In this document: positions 11,189-22,000 of the stretch, piece after piece | Layout: each line of letters begins with the position of its first letter | Position numbering within the stretch: the stretch's first letter is position 1 | Origin: Avena insularis | Lineage: Eukaryota; Streptophyta; Magnoliopsida; Poales; Poaceae | NCBI GenBank assembly: GCA_023614405.1 | Contig: CM042689.1 | Location: 277,953,533 to 278,017,532 of the forward strand | DNA length: 64,000 nucleotides | Reading direction: 5' to 3' | Translations under genes and position numbers: made by a program | The notes under the pieces: model-generated | What the model was told of the DNA's origin: nothing | Databases searched by the model: none | The model's input: only the letters and a program-made list of their open reading frames with translations

Positions 11189-13565
11189 CTAAGAAGATGC
11201 ATCCTGAGTAGCCTCAGAGCCAGACTGCCTGCTTTTGGCCTCCCCCTGCTACCTCGCCGCGTACTCCGCCATCAAGTCAATCAACTTCGGCCCATAACGT
11301 TTACAACGGGCAGCGTAGAGGGCGAAGGCTACCTCGGATCCGTCAGTAGCTCTCGGCATCTGGGAGGTGACCTGATGAAGATCCAGCTCCGCTCCAGACG
11401 CCAGGGCCATCGCCAACCCCACGGATGCACCGATGCCTTTTTGCTTGCGCTTGTACGCCGCAAGCGCTTCAGCTGACAGCGCATCCGCCAACGAGTCGAC
11501 ATCCTCGAGGGCAACGCCCTTGGGGATGAGCTCCTTATAGAAGCGCCCAAGAGCCTCCTTGGCCTTGGCGAGTGAGCCGACCACGGTACTGCAGCGGTCT
11601 TCGACCACCGCAGTGGCATCATCTAGAGCACTTCCGTGTTCCAGAGCACCACAGTCAAACTCGATGCCTGTGGCATCTAAACGAATGGAAGAAGAGATGT
11701 GAAAACCAAGTACCAAAATAAAGACAAGGAAGCCGAAAAAGAACAGGCGAAACCACTCACCCGAAATAGCCTTGGCAGCAGCCATCAGCTTGCCGGCTAC
11801 CTCCTTCTCGCGCGAGGCTGCAGTAGTGGTGAGTTGCTCCTCGCGGTCCGTAGCCTCCTGCTGCAGGCGCTCCTTGGCCGCAGCTGCGTCGGCTAACTCC
11901 TGCTCGAGGCGCTCTTTCACACCAACGGCGTCCTCGGCCTTCTTCTCCGCTCGCCCAAGGCTCTTTTTGAGAGCATCAAGCTCGCGGAGGGTGGTATTGT
12001 TCTCCTCTGCAAACAACAAGAACATTAATCAGATCAAAGGAAAAGAAAGCAGTGGAAGACGAAAATAGACCAACTCATGACAAAAAAGGAGACAAAGTAA
12101 TGGAAGATGCTTACGAGTCGAAATCGCTCAAGTCGAAGACAGAAGGGGCCCTCCTGCCCTTCTTCTCTTCCTTCTTCTCTTCTTTCTTCTCTTCCTTCTT
12201 CTGCTTCGCCGGAGGCTGCGACGCTACAGCCTGCACAGGCACGGCCGGAACTGGAGAAGAAGATCCACCATGACCCCCACTGTGACACTCAAGGCATAGC
12301 GGGTTTCTAGGGGTCGGTGGAATCAAAGCATCCGACGAATCGCTCGAGCTCCGCGTCCGCTTTCGAGTATGCTCCTCGCTATACTCAAAAGTTTCTTCCA
12401 CTGGCGATCACGCCGAGGGAAGCTCAGACATGGAATCCACTACCTCGTTGTCCGGCGCATCCGGAAACAATTCGGGTAGTGGAGGCGACATGCCCGGTAC
12501 CTTGAACTCCTGCGCAAAAGAGACAAACCTTCAGAACACAATCAAGTGCAAGAAAATACAGTCGAAACAAAAGCGCCACGCGCCCTCCCAGATCTACACC
12601 TGCGGAACCAGACGAGAGGCGGAGAACGGAGGAGTCAGCGACTTCCCCGGGAGATCCTCTCCAGCTTTGAACTTCAGCAGCGGCCGAAGAATCCTGTCGA
12701 GATCCCCCCTGGAGAACTCCTCAGCCGAAACCCTAGTTGGATCATAGCGACCAGAATAAAGGAACATCGGGTGCGCCCTAGCCTATAGCGGCTGCACCCG
12801 ACGTTTGAGGAAGTTGCAGATGATATCCACACCGTTAACCTCTTTATCTGGAATCAACTGAAGATCCTCAACCCGACGATAGAGCCCCTCTATCTCCGCC
12901 ACCTCGCCATCCAAGATGTGGTTCTTCCAGGACCTTTTCGGCTCGATTTTCTGGGAGGGGTCAAAGGGAGCAAGACCAAAGTTCTGTCCGACCACTGTGG
13001 AGTCGCGTATGTAAAACCATCGCCTCCGCCAGTACTGGACAGATTCAGACATAGAAAAGGAGAAAAAGAGAAAGTTGGATCTAAGGGAAATGATGCATCC
13101 GTCGATGGGATACACGCCATCGGAGCCAGATTGCCTCTTCACGGAATAGAGCTTCCAGAAGAGGCCAAAGTGCGGCTCGATACCGAGCCAGCACTCGCAA
13201 AATGTGATGAAGCTGGCGACATGAACAAGAGAGTTTGGTGAAAGATGATGAAGCTGGATGTCGTAGAGAAAAAGCAACCCATGGAGGAAATCGTGGATCG
13301 GGAGAGAAAGGCCCCGAAGGACAAAAGCGATGAACATGACCTGAAACCCAGTGGGAGGACGGGGAATTACCTAATCGCCGAGAACTCTGACGGCCTCCCT
13401 ATCCCGCGGGATCAGACCCCGCTCACGCAGCTTGCGGAGGTCACCCTCACGAGTCTCTGATTGCCGCCAGCCACCATCGGTGACGCAAGTGGCGGCGGAA
13501 CCCTTCTTGCCGCCGACGGGAGCACTGGTACCAACTGCGGTGGAGGCCTTCTTGGACTTCCCCAT
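11189..13565 (-). pseudogene. Tat-A antisense unit 1: Transposase_28-like spliced gene
   Basis: Minus-strand gene opposite to pol. Exons by comparison with Tat-B: 13565-12600, 12509-12115, 12006-11761 and 11676-11189; splice sites are GT-AG. Exon 1 resembles Pfam PF04195 (Transposase_28, 'putative gypsy type transposon'): HDFLHGLLFLYDIQLHHLSP, then FCECWLGIEPHFGLF. Exon 2 is charged, with a basic patch and a Lys/Glu repeat from an AAG/GAA-rich run. Exon 3 here (exon 5 of Tat-B) is a coiled coil, and the last exon is a helical domain (LIPKGVALEDVDSLADAL). Two exons present in Tat-B are missing. Stops: TAG near 13373 (GAG in Tat-B), TAG at 12783, TGA in exon 2, TAG at 11249. A decayed copy, role unknown. 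Confidence 0.65.
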
Positions 13566-14879
13566 CGCAGTGCGGCGATGGTGACGATGAGCATGCAGAA
13601 ACAAGGAAGGAAAGGTTCGAAGAAATTCCAGCGCACAAAGAGAAATCTCAAAGAAGATGGGAGCAGTGAAACGAGAATGGCTGCGATGAAAAACAAACTC
13701 ACTTTTCCCCAATGATTATAAGGACGAAGATGATGCACGACGACTGTTCATCAGGAAGACCTAGAGCCAACATCAAGATCTGACCGTCCACGTGTCAGCA
13801 CAGCAGCGAACCGTTGCTAACACTCCGTCCACTATGCACGGAAATCGAGGCGACGCCGTAATTATCTCCACGCCACGCGTGACCAGTCAACTCAAAGTCA
13901 GAAGGTGGGACCCATGTTCGTCTAGTCACGTCATCTCTGGCGCCGCAGACGCTTGAGGTCACCGATCGTCAGCACTGACGTCATCAAAGCTATACTAGCA
14001 ACGGCTACAATTCTTCGGCTAAATAGCTAAAAGTACTCACTCGAATCTACGATTCGACTAACTACTCGGGGGCTACTCCTATCAGGAGCGCTGGACGCGC
14101 ACCCGAAAAACAACCAAAACACTACACTTCGAGTCCTACGTCGAGTCTACGACTCCACTACGGACTCGGGGGCTACTCCCATAGGGAAGATGGATTCAAG
14201 CATCCGAAAAATTTGTGTCCTACGGACCTCAAAGTCGACAAAGACTGAATTAAAGTCTCTGCTCGAGTCTGCGACTCGAACAGACACTCGGGGGCTACTC
14301 CCATAGGGAGCGCTGGCCGCGCACCCTATGAATCTTCGACTGCGATCCTGCGGATCGGTATGTAAAAAACTTTTTTCGGCAACTCTGCCCCAATTAACAT
14401 CGAGTGAACGACGTTCTCCTTGGCCACCCAAAACACCTCCGCGGTGATAAACATTCGGATGTTGTGTCTGTGACACAAAGATAAGACCTACAGATATCAT
14501 CTGATGGCCTGGCAACGCACACGACTACACTCTGCTAGTGAGAATCCGTGCCAGCAGGCGCGATGAAAAATCCCGGCGGACGCGTTGGGTACATCGTTTA
14601 AAAATCACTGGAATCCCACTCATGTAAATCCTCCACGGCCTGAGTCCAATTACGCCAGCATATGTTCCGGGTTCGAGTCGAGGGACTCGAACCTGAAGAA
14701 GATCGTGTTGTTTTGTCCTAAGACAGTTAACTGACCCTGATCTATCGGGAGAGTCAGGCACACGCATCAACAATCCCTATGCACCCAAACCATTCTCTGG
14801 ACAAACGGAGATAGTTGCACCCGAAAGATTGAAGAGTCCTCAGCTGAATCTACGATTCGACTGAACACTCGGGGGCTAC
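13566..14879 (+). other. Tat-A 3' spacer with repeated G-run motifs
   Basis: Non-coding region between the antisense start and the LTR, containing the promoter side of the antisense gene. It carries four copies of ACTCGGGGGCTAC (14064-14076, 14164-14176, 14286-14298, 14867-14879). Three are followed by a similar block (CTCCYATMRGGAGCGCTGG). The last copy abuts the LTR and is its polypurine tract. Small ORFs here are not shared with Tat-B and are not called. Confidence 0.65.
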
Positions 14880-15380
14880 TAACATGGTTATACCCTGTGG
14901 GTACACGACCTTAGCATACCTAGTCCAGCCCAAGGAAGACCCACGAGAAAACATGCGCCAGCCCATGAAGACTTTCGGGTGGCCAGGGCCCATGACGCCT
15001 TCGGATCCTTGGAGAACAAGACTAGAGTAGATAGAATTTCAAAGGGGCAAACCCTAAAACCTGTAACCGACTCGATCTGTGCTTGGGACCTGCCTAACTC
15101 TATATAAAGGCTAGGAGGACACGACGAGAAGGGCACTTCGCATACCACCGCATACACACCTCCACGCCAGATTGCATCTGCGCACCCCTGTACTTTTTAG
15201 TTCCGCCGTAATCAAGAGCAGACAAGCAGGAGTAGGGTTTTCCCTCCGGGGGCCTGAACCTGGGTAAACCTCGTGTCCCCGTGTTGCTTGTTTGCTAATC
15301 GTTCCGCGATCTCCAGCATCCCCATCTTCTCCAAAACCCAAGCTCATAACAATGGGCATTGACGAGATTAAACCTCGTCA
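14880..15380 (+). repeat. Tat-A 3' LTR
   Basis: A short LTR of about 501 bp. It follows the polypurine tract GGGGGCTAC, opens TAACATGGTTATACCC (Tat-B has TGACATGG) and closes CCTCGTCA at 15380, giving TGAC/GTCA ends. A TATA box (CTATATAAAG) lies at 15100-15109. The end was set by where Tat-A and Tat-B stop matching. The next five bases (GGTAT) would be the target duplication; its partner is outside the window. Confidence 0.75.
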
Positions 15381-17574
15381 GGTATTGTCCATAGGATTTT
15401 GTTGAACCGTATGTTGTCTTCAAAGTTGAAAGAATAAGAATAAAGTAAAGAAGATCAAGTGATGACCAAGGTGATATCCAAGAGAAAATCCAAAGAATGG
15501 TCATGTGAGAGTTGAGCCTTTTGGAAGCATGTCTTGAAGAATAAGATAGTGTGAGCATTCATGCATTACTTCAAGAAAACATATGGAAGAGGAAGAAGAT
15601 ACAACGTTGATCAAGACAAAGTAAAAAGAGTGGATTCAAGTAGATAAACAGACAAACAAGAAATGAACTGAAAGTTTAGGATGCACCATCTAGAGAAGAT
15701 CATATGCTTGAAGCTTTACATCCTTTATGGTGATCATGGATATGTGAATACATACCCAAAGGAGATTATCTCCCATAGTGGAGTATGGGGGAGCAATTCA
15801 CAAGACTTCACCAAGCAAGCGCAATCAAGAAAGGTGTTCCAACTTGAGGATATCAAGATCATCATCATCAAGTTCAAGTGGAATACGCAAGGCAAATGTA
15901 TGATCTTGATAGGGTTTCTCTTCACCGGTCTCATGTTGTTAGTTGAAAGATCGAGTTATAGGATAGGTAGCCGTACTATTAAGTGGGGTTCTCGAATGAG
16001 TAACTTGCCTGCATCGTTTGTTAAGAGCTCAAATATTTGCATTCTTGGCACCATGTTTCTTGATTGTGGTTTGGATTTTATCCATGTGAGGTTTTAGAGC
16101 TTGTGGCTATCTTCAAGACAAGTTCAAGTTGATCGTCGAGATGTGGAGTGCATTGGGCACTAGAATTTTTCCGACAATAGCCCACTTGAAGCATCCATCA
16201 TTGTCTCCTTCGTCATCCAGAATAAAGGCCTCTGATTCATGTGATGTGAGCCAAAGTTTTCCCATCATCCCCGTCGCGCCGGTGGTCGAGGAGCTCGATG
16301 ACGCCTTGTGTTTTGGTAGATCTCTAGTGGCAATCGCAGATCCCGAGTCAGATTTGCCTAGCTAGACGGGGTGTTCTCTGATGCGGTCCCTTTTTATGTT
16401 TATGATGGCGCGTGGATTTGAGAGGACCAGAGAGAGCGCAACACCGATGAGACGACAAGGGCCAGACCAGGGAGGAGGAGTGGGGCGAGGGCGAGGGAGT
16501 TTGTTTTCACCAGACATGGTGAGAGATCCATGAGTCACCGTAGTCGCCAGAGAGATAAGGGAACCCTAGAAGACGGCTGCCCCATGTGCTGATGCAAGTT
16601 AATTAATTGCAACTTTTAGAGTTAATTAATTGAAATCAGATCTATCCAAGTCGCGACAGAGCTCATACTTATTGAACACACTTAGCTTGGCTGGCAACTT
16701 GGTGCACTGATAGTAAATTATTGGATGTTGTTGTCCCGAATAATTGCCATGTCGTCATGTCCATCGGCAGGCAGCCGGGAACTGTCTCTGACAGGTACAA
16801 ATTAAATGTCGATAATAATTCAACACGATTGTTTCCTGGTTTGCCGCTCGATTTTTCTACTGTATGTTTTGTTTGATACAAATCCGGAAATGTCCACTTG
16901 ACCAGAAAGGTGGGTCGGGAGATTATCTAGAAAATTAGACACGACCAAGCCCCACTTTTTATACTGTATTTTTTTTGGACTTGTGATGATGATGATGAAA
17001 CCACGTAAGGGGTGCCAATGGATTGTTGTTATTGCCATGACATATACGCTATGGATTTTGAAAACTACGTTTATCTGCAGACACAATACTAGTATTGTAT
17101 TGTGTACTCCTATATCCGAAGCTGAATATAATCGGGAAAAATTTATATGACGCCGTTATTTTAAGGTGTTTGCCAAAACGCGTCGCAAAATTGTTGCCAG
17201 AACACACCGCACGATTAAAAAGAAAAAATTTGACACATTTTCTTCAAATCCAGGCATAACATGGTCACACGGGAAAACTTGCCAAAACTTTTCATATTTG
17301 GCCATGCGATGTGTTTTAGCAAACGTGTCACAAAATTATAATAATACTTAACAAAGACAAAATCGAATAGTGTGTTTCAGCAAATAATAGTAAAAAATTT
17401 AGGGTGGAGGAAAATCTTCTTAGATAACGAGGAGGTCACATAATATATCGTGAAATCCAGATAGAAGTGACACTGACCATTGTAAATCTCACGGGGCCGC
17501 ACCTACAACCAACTAATTTAGGAATACAGTTTACGTGAATAAATATGAAGCGGCTAACAATAATCATTGATATG
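15381..17574. other. Unassigned intergenic DNA
   Basis: About 2.2 kb flanking Tat-A. The stretch 15381-16120 is AG-rich and has the texture of an untranslated retroelement region, but I cannot place it. 16125-16370 has short open frames without recognisable motifs. 16590-16640 holds two TTAATTAATT repeats. The ORFs at 15681-16097 and 16129-16365 lack motifs and codon structure I could defend, so no gene is called. Confidence 0.4.
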
Positions 17575-17576
17575 TA

Positions 17577-17743
17577 CCCCTCCGTTTTAAAATATAAGAT
17601 GTTTTAGATTTGTGAAGAGAATGTATCTAGACTTATTTTAGTATGTAGGTTCATTCATGTTTGGAGTGAATTTAGATACTAAATAAGTCTAGATACATTT
17701 GCTTTACAAAGCTAAAACATCTTATATTTTGAAACGAAGGGCG
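17577..17743. mobile_element. Stowaway-type MITE
   Basis: A 167 bp inverted-repeat element flanked by TA at 17575-17576 and 17744-17745. Left end CCCCTCCGTTTTAAAATATA and right end matching in reverse (ATATTTTGAAACGAAGGGC) fit the grass Stowaway consensus with CTCCGTTYYAAAATA. The two halves pair over most of their length (TAGACTTATTT near 17630 with AAATAAGTCTA near 17682), so the whole element can fold into one hairpin. Stowaway elements are moved by Tc1/mariner transposases supplied elsewhere. Confidence 0.9.
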
Positions 17744-17745
17744 TA

Positions 17746-19082
17746 CCAGTAAACTGTCAGGAACTCAAATGTTCTTTTAGTGGCAGAAGGCCCAAGTTTT
17801 AAGTCACTGTCACTATTTGTAAGAACAAATGCCAACCTACTACCGAGTTTCGTGGTCTAGACGCCTTGGATCATAAACTTAATTAATAGCGGACGTCTTA
17901 GAAGGGACCCCATGAAAAGGCCAGGCGACGTATATTCAAGGGCAGAAGAAAAGAATTAATCCAAATTGTGGACCTGAAAGACGGAATGTCACAGTCCAGT
18001 CATCATGGCTCCGGAGCAAATCAAATCCGGTGACGAGACCAGAGACTGCTGTCAGAATTTGGCTCAAATATCTCCAAAAAGATTTAACAAAAAACCTTTT
18101 CACCAGACACAAGTCACCGAATTTGTCTTTTGTTTTGTTTACGGCAAAAGAAAAAAAAAGGAAAAGAATGTGACCTTTGTTTTCTATACTAGGATGTCCA
18201 AATTTAAGCGAGTTTCTGGTAAAGCAGGGAGCAGGTGCCGTGTAACCCGTGTACTAGGCTACTGCCAGTTTGGCAGCAGATTAGTGGTCAAGACACCCCA
18301 AATCCCAATAGGTGCGGCTCAATGGAATTGCTTTTTTGGAAAGAAGGCACTTCGATTGGTGGGGTTTGTGTTGGATCACTTTGCCTTTTTCTTCTTTTCT
18401 TTTCTCGTTAGGGTGATCGTGCATGCACGCCTTAATGGTTAAGGTATCTCAAGCCAGGCAAAACATTGTAGGCCAGGATTGTCTTTCTGTCATTCCTGCA
18501 CCTCACACTGGTCACTCCAAGATCACACCACCAGATAGGTAGATTCGAGTCTTTTGGAACTACCTGCAAGAGAATCGACTTTGGCGAACGCAGACCGCGT
18601 CGGAAGCTATGCCAGATGCCCAGATGTCACATGTGTGTACTCAAAGTTGCTTCAAGCATGTTGTCGAAAGGTTCGTCTCGTCTTTATTTGATACCTAGCC
18701 CTCCTTGCATCAAAGCGCAAAGAACAAAACCAAAATTCTTTGTTACCAACTTGCCAACCAAGCGTTCTCAGTTTTCCCAAGAAAACGAGAGAGGGAATAT
18801 TAATAAGGACATGGGTTACAATCAGCAGAGGTCAACTGTGCAAACACTTGTCATCCAGTGTTCAGAAAAAAAAAACTTGTCATCCAACTGTGCAACTCTT
18901 TTAAGGCTGGCTCGGGGGATCATGACTTAGAAGGACAGTGCGGTTGTTTTATCGTCGTTCCAAGCAGATTACAGCCTTATCTTTGTGAAGTTGTTCCCAC
19001 ACACCTGTTCTCATTTTTTCTTTTTGACATGCACATACCTGTTTTCCTAGTGAGTAATGACTGTACTACTTGCTGCTTAGCA
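17746..19082. other. Intergenic DNA downstream of the RlmN-like gene
   Basis: AT-rich DNA between the MITE and the stop codon of the methyltransferase gene. The part next to 19082 probably holds that gene's 3' untranslated region. An open frame of 145 codons at 18005-18442 has no recognisable motif, includes a lysine run from a poly-A tract, and is not called. I see no tRNA-like or other gene structure. Confidence 0.4.
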
Positions 19083-22000
19083 TCATAAGGCGAACTGAAA
19101 CTTCTCAGGCACACGGAGCAGCGGTAGCTGACCAGGCTCGCCGAGCTGTCCGCAGGCAGCCATCTGATCATCGCCTCTGCTTAGCCGCACCATAACCGTA
19201 AGGCCAGATTGGATTAACATGTTACGGAACTCAATGATTTTATCATCGGGTGTGGCCTTGAATTGGGACCCACTATGGGGATTGAAGGAGATGAGGTTGA
19301 TCTTGCAGGGAATACCATCAACTAGCTGTGTAAGCCTCTTTGCATCGTCCACGCTGTGAACACAGTAAATCAAATCAAAATGGTCAGGGCGCAAGTGGTA
19401 TCTTATTTACTGAAAGAGATTTAAAAAAAAACTTTACCTCTAAGAATAAAAAAAAATTAACCTGCCAACAAACGAGTTACAGCAACAATGAAAACTGTAT
19501 TGAATACTCTATAAACATTTTGCCTGCCTATTTTTTAAAATGCGTTGTTCTGAATAAAAGTAAGAAAACGGTATTTTTGCATATGTTAGAAGTAATGCTA
19601 TCATATCTCAAGTAAATATAATATTACATGCAAGCTCTTTTATGAACATTCAACAAGATAACAGCAATCACAAACTAAATCCAGATTCCTGACCTGTCGT
19701 TCACTCCAGCAAGCATGACATATTCAAATAGCACTATGGACTTGGGTCTCAAACTAAGTTCCTCCCTTAAAGTGCCAAGAAGCAAGTTAAGATTGTACTT
19801 TCTGTTAATGGGCATTATCCAGTTCCTAACCTGAAATCAAAAGTTAGCATACTGAACAGCAAATTAATGCCAAAACATTTAGCCACAATAGAACAACAAA
19901 ATTTGGATTTCACCTCATCAGTGGTTGCATTAAGACTCACTGCCAGATCACAATTGGATCCTTGGAGGAAGCGTTTTATCTGTGGAACGAGACCACTTGT
20001 CGAGACAGTAACCTTGCGAGGACTAAACTGAAGGCCCTGCTTGTCAACCATTATAGATGATGCTTTTATTACATTGTCTACGTTGTGCAGTGGCTCACCC
20101 ATTCCCTGCATAAATTAAACATTAACGAAAGATTGCGTGGAAAAGGTGATTGCGTCTTTTTTGACTGGAAACTGCAGAGGAGGCGTTGAAAGTAAAATCG
20201 TATTCATAAAAGATAAATAATTACAACAGAGGGAGAATACACAAGAGAGGGGGAATACACACAATAGAATTATGATAAAGCCATAAAATTATGATAAAGG
20301 AAGCCATAAAATTATGCCTTAAACTCAATAGAATTGAAAACTGATGCCGCTGAATATGGAATACTGGCAGTTGCAGTTAAAAATGTAGCATAAAGGATAG
20401 TTTAATGAAAGATTGTGTGGAAAAGGTGATAGCGTCTTTTTTTACTGGAAACTGCAGAGGAAGCTTCGAAAGTAAAATCGTATTCATAAAAGAGAAATAA
20501 TTACAACATCGGGACAATACACAAGAGAGGGGGAATACATACAAGGCAGAAAAGGCAATAGCATCTTATCCCAAATGCAACAGTATTACTATACAAATAT
20601 AAGTAGTGCATACCTATGCTTCCGTAAAATTGCTATCACTAGCGTCTAGACTTATTAAGCAGAACATCAAAAGGACCATATTATAAAGGAAGCCATAAAA
20701 TTATGCCTGAAACTCAATAGAATTGAAAACTGATGCCATTGAATATGGAATACTGGCAGTTGCAGTAAAAAATGTAGCATACAGGAAAGTTTTCTAGCAA
20801 TTCAAGGAGAGTGGCCCGCAAAAGCAGGACTACATAATCCACAGTAAGACGACAAATCATCTCCTCAGTTAACAACCAAAATATAGCTAGTCTTCATTAA
20901 TTACCATGAAGGAAATGCTTACCATAAATACAACATTTGTAATAGATCCAAATTCATCTGAAAATAGCCTACGAGCAAACACAGCCTGCTCAACTATCTC
21001 CGCTGTAGACAGATGCTTTCTCAAACCCATCCTTCAGTGGCCAAACAAAAAGAACAGAAATATATAGATTAGTTACTACAAAACCATCAAAATACATGCT
21101 ATTCAAAGAATGTCAACAGACCTCCCAGTAAAGCAAAACTGACAATTCATGGCACAACCCACTTGACTTGAAACACAGACCGTTGTCCTGCCTCTGGCAC
21201 TAGGAATGACAACTGTTTCAATCACCGAGGCATCTTCAAGAGAGAACAATATCTGTAACATCCTGCGTTTCAAAATTAATTATAATCTGAAAACATTACA
21301 GAAGATGTCGATGACACTGACAGAGCTACCTTTCGGGTTCCATCAGATGCGGTAATAATGTCTTTTACAGTTAATGCCTTGAGATCAGCATGTTCACTTA
21401 TCATTTTCCTCAAGTCCTTGTTCAAGCCTGAACAAGATTAGAGGCAAGGGACCAAATTCATTTAACTACATACTAATAATAGAACAAAGGAAACAAAACA
21501 TTGTACCAAAGAAAAGAAACATGAGCAAATTGCCAAATTCACAAGTATAATTTCAAGTAACTAGAATGGACACAATAATAATATAAAATGGATTCAAGGT
21601 TGTGACAGATGAAGCCAACACAATTGCAATACAAAGAACTACTACTTGCACAGTTACTGGCTTTTCTTACTGACAAATAAACAAACTAGTTGATAGTGAA
21701 ATACCCTCCGCAATCCCATTTTTGTTTTTTCATCCTAAGAATGGCAATGACATCTTAGAGTGGAGGTACGGTGTTGTATGGCCAAGAGATTTTTTTTCCT
21801 TTACAATCTCCATTTGCATAATGTAGCAAGAGGTGATGCATATTGTATATGATGGGCTGCTCTCTTTGAGAGCAGCAAGGTGACAAGCTCCAAAAAAAGA
21901 GTGGTGAGGTGACAATTAATGAATACAGTTACATGGTACAACCAATGCTACACATGGCCCACAAAGAAAAAAGAATTTCGGAGATACTAACTAACTGTTC

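Larger units (their letters stand above)
6212..15380 (+). mobile_element. Tat-A: Tat-lineage Ty3/Gypsy element, 3' part
   Basis: Plus-strand Gypsy element from the end of its protease to its 3' LTR; everything upstream was displaced by the RLC-1 insertion. Order: protease tail, reverse transcriptase, degenerate RNase H, an archaeal-type second RNase H (aRNH), integrase (to 9909), an antisense coding block on the minus strand (10230-13565), a spacer with repeated G-run motifs, and a short LTR (14880-15380). The dual RNase H and antisense genes between pol and the 3' LTR fit the Tat lineage (maize Grande and rice RIRE2 are known relatives). It shares every part with Tat-B at 43841-64000. Confidence 0.85.

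Noticed and set aside
15381..15385. GGTAT as proven target duplication of Tat-A
   Set aside because: The 5' side of Tat-A is outside the window, so the matching copy cannot be seen; kept only as an expectation.
15681..16097. 138-codon frame right of Tat-A
   Set aside because: No domain, low-complexity composition, and no second copy to test conservation; left as unassigned.
18005..18442. 145-codon open frame downstream of the RlmN-like gene
   Set aside because: No recognisable motif, a lysine run from poly-A, a hydrophobic run from poly-T, and no splice or promoter support.
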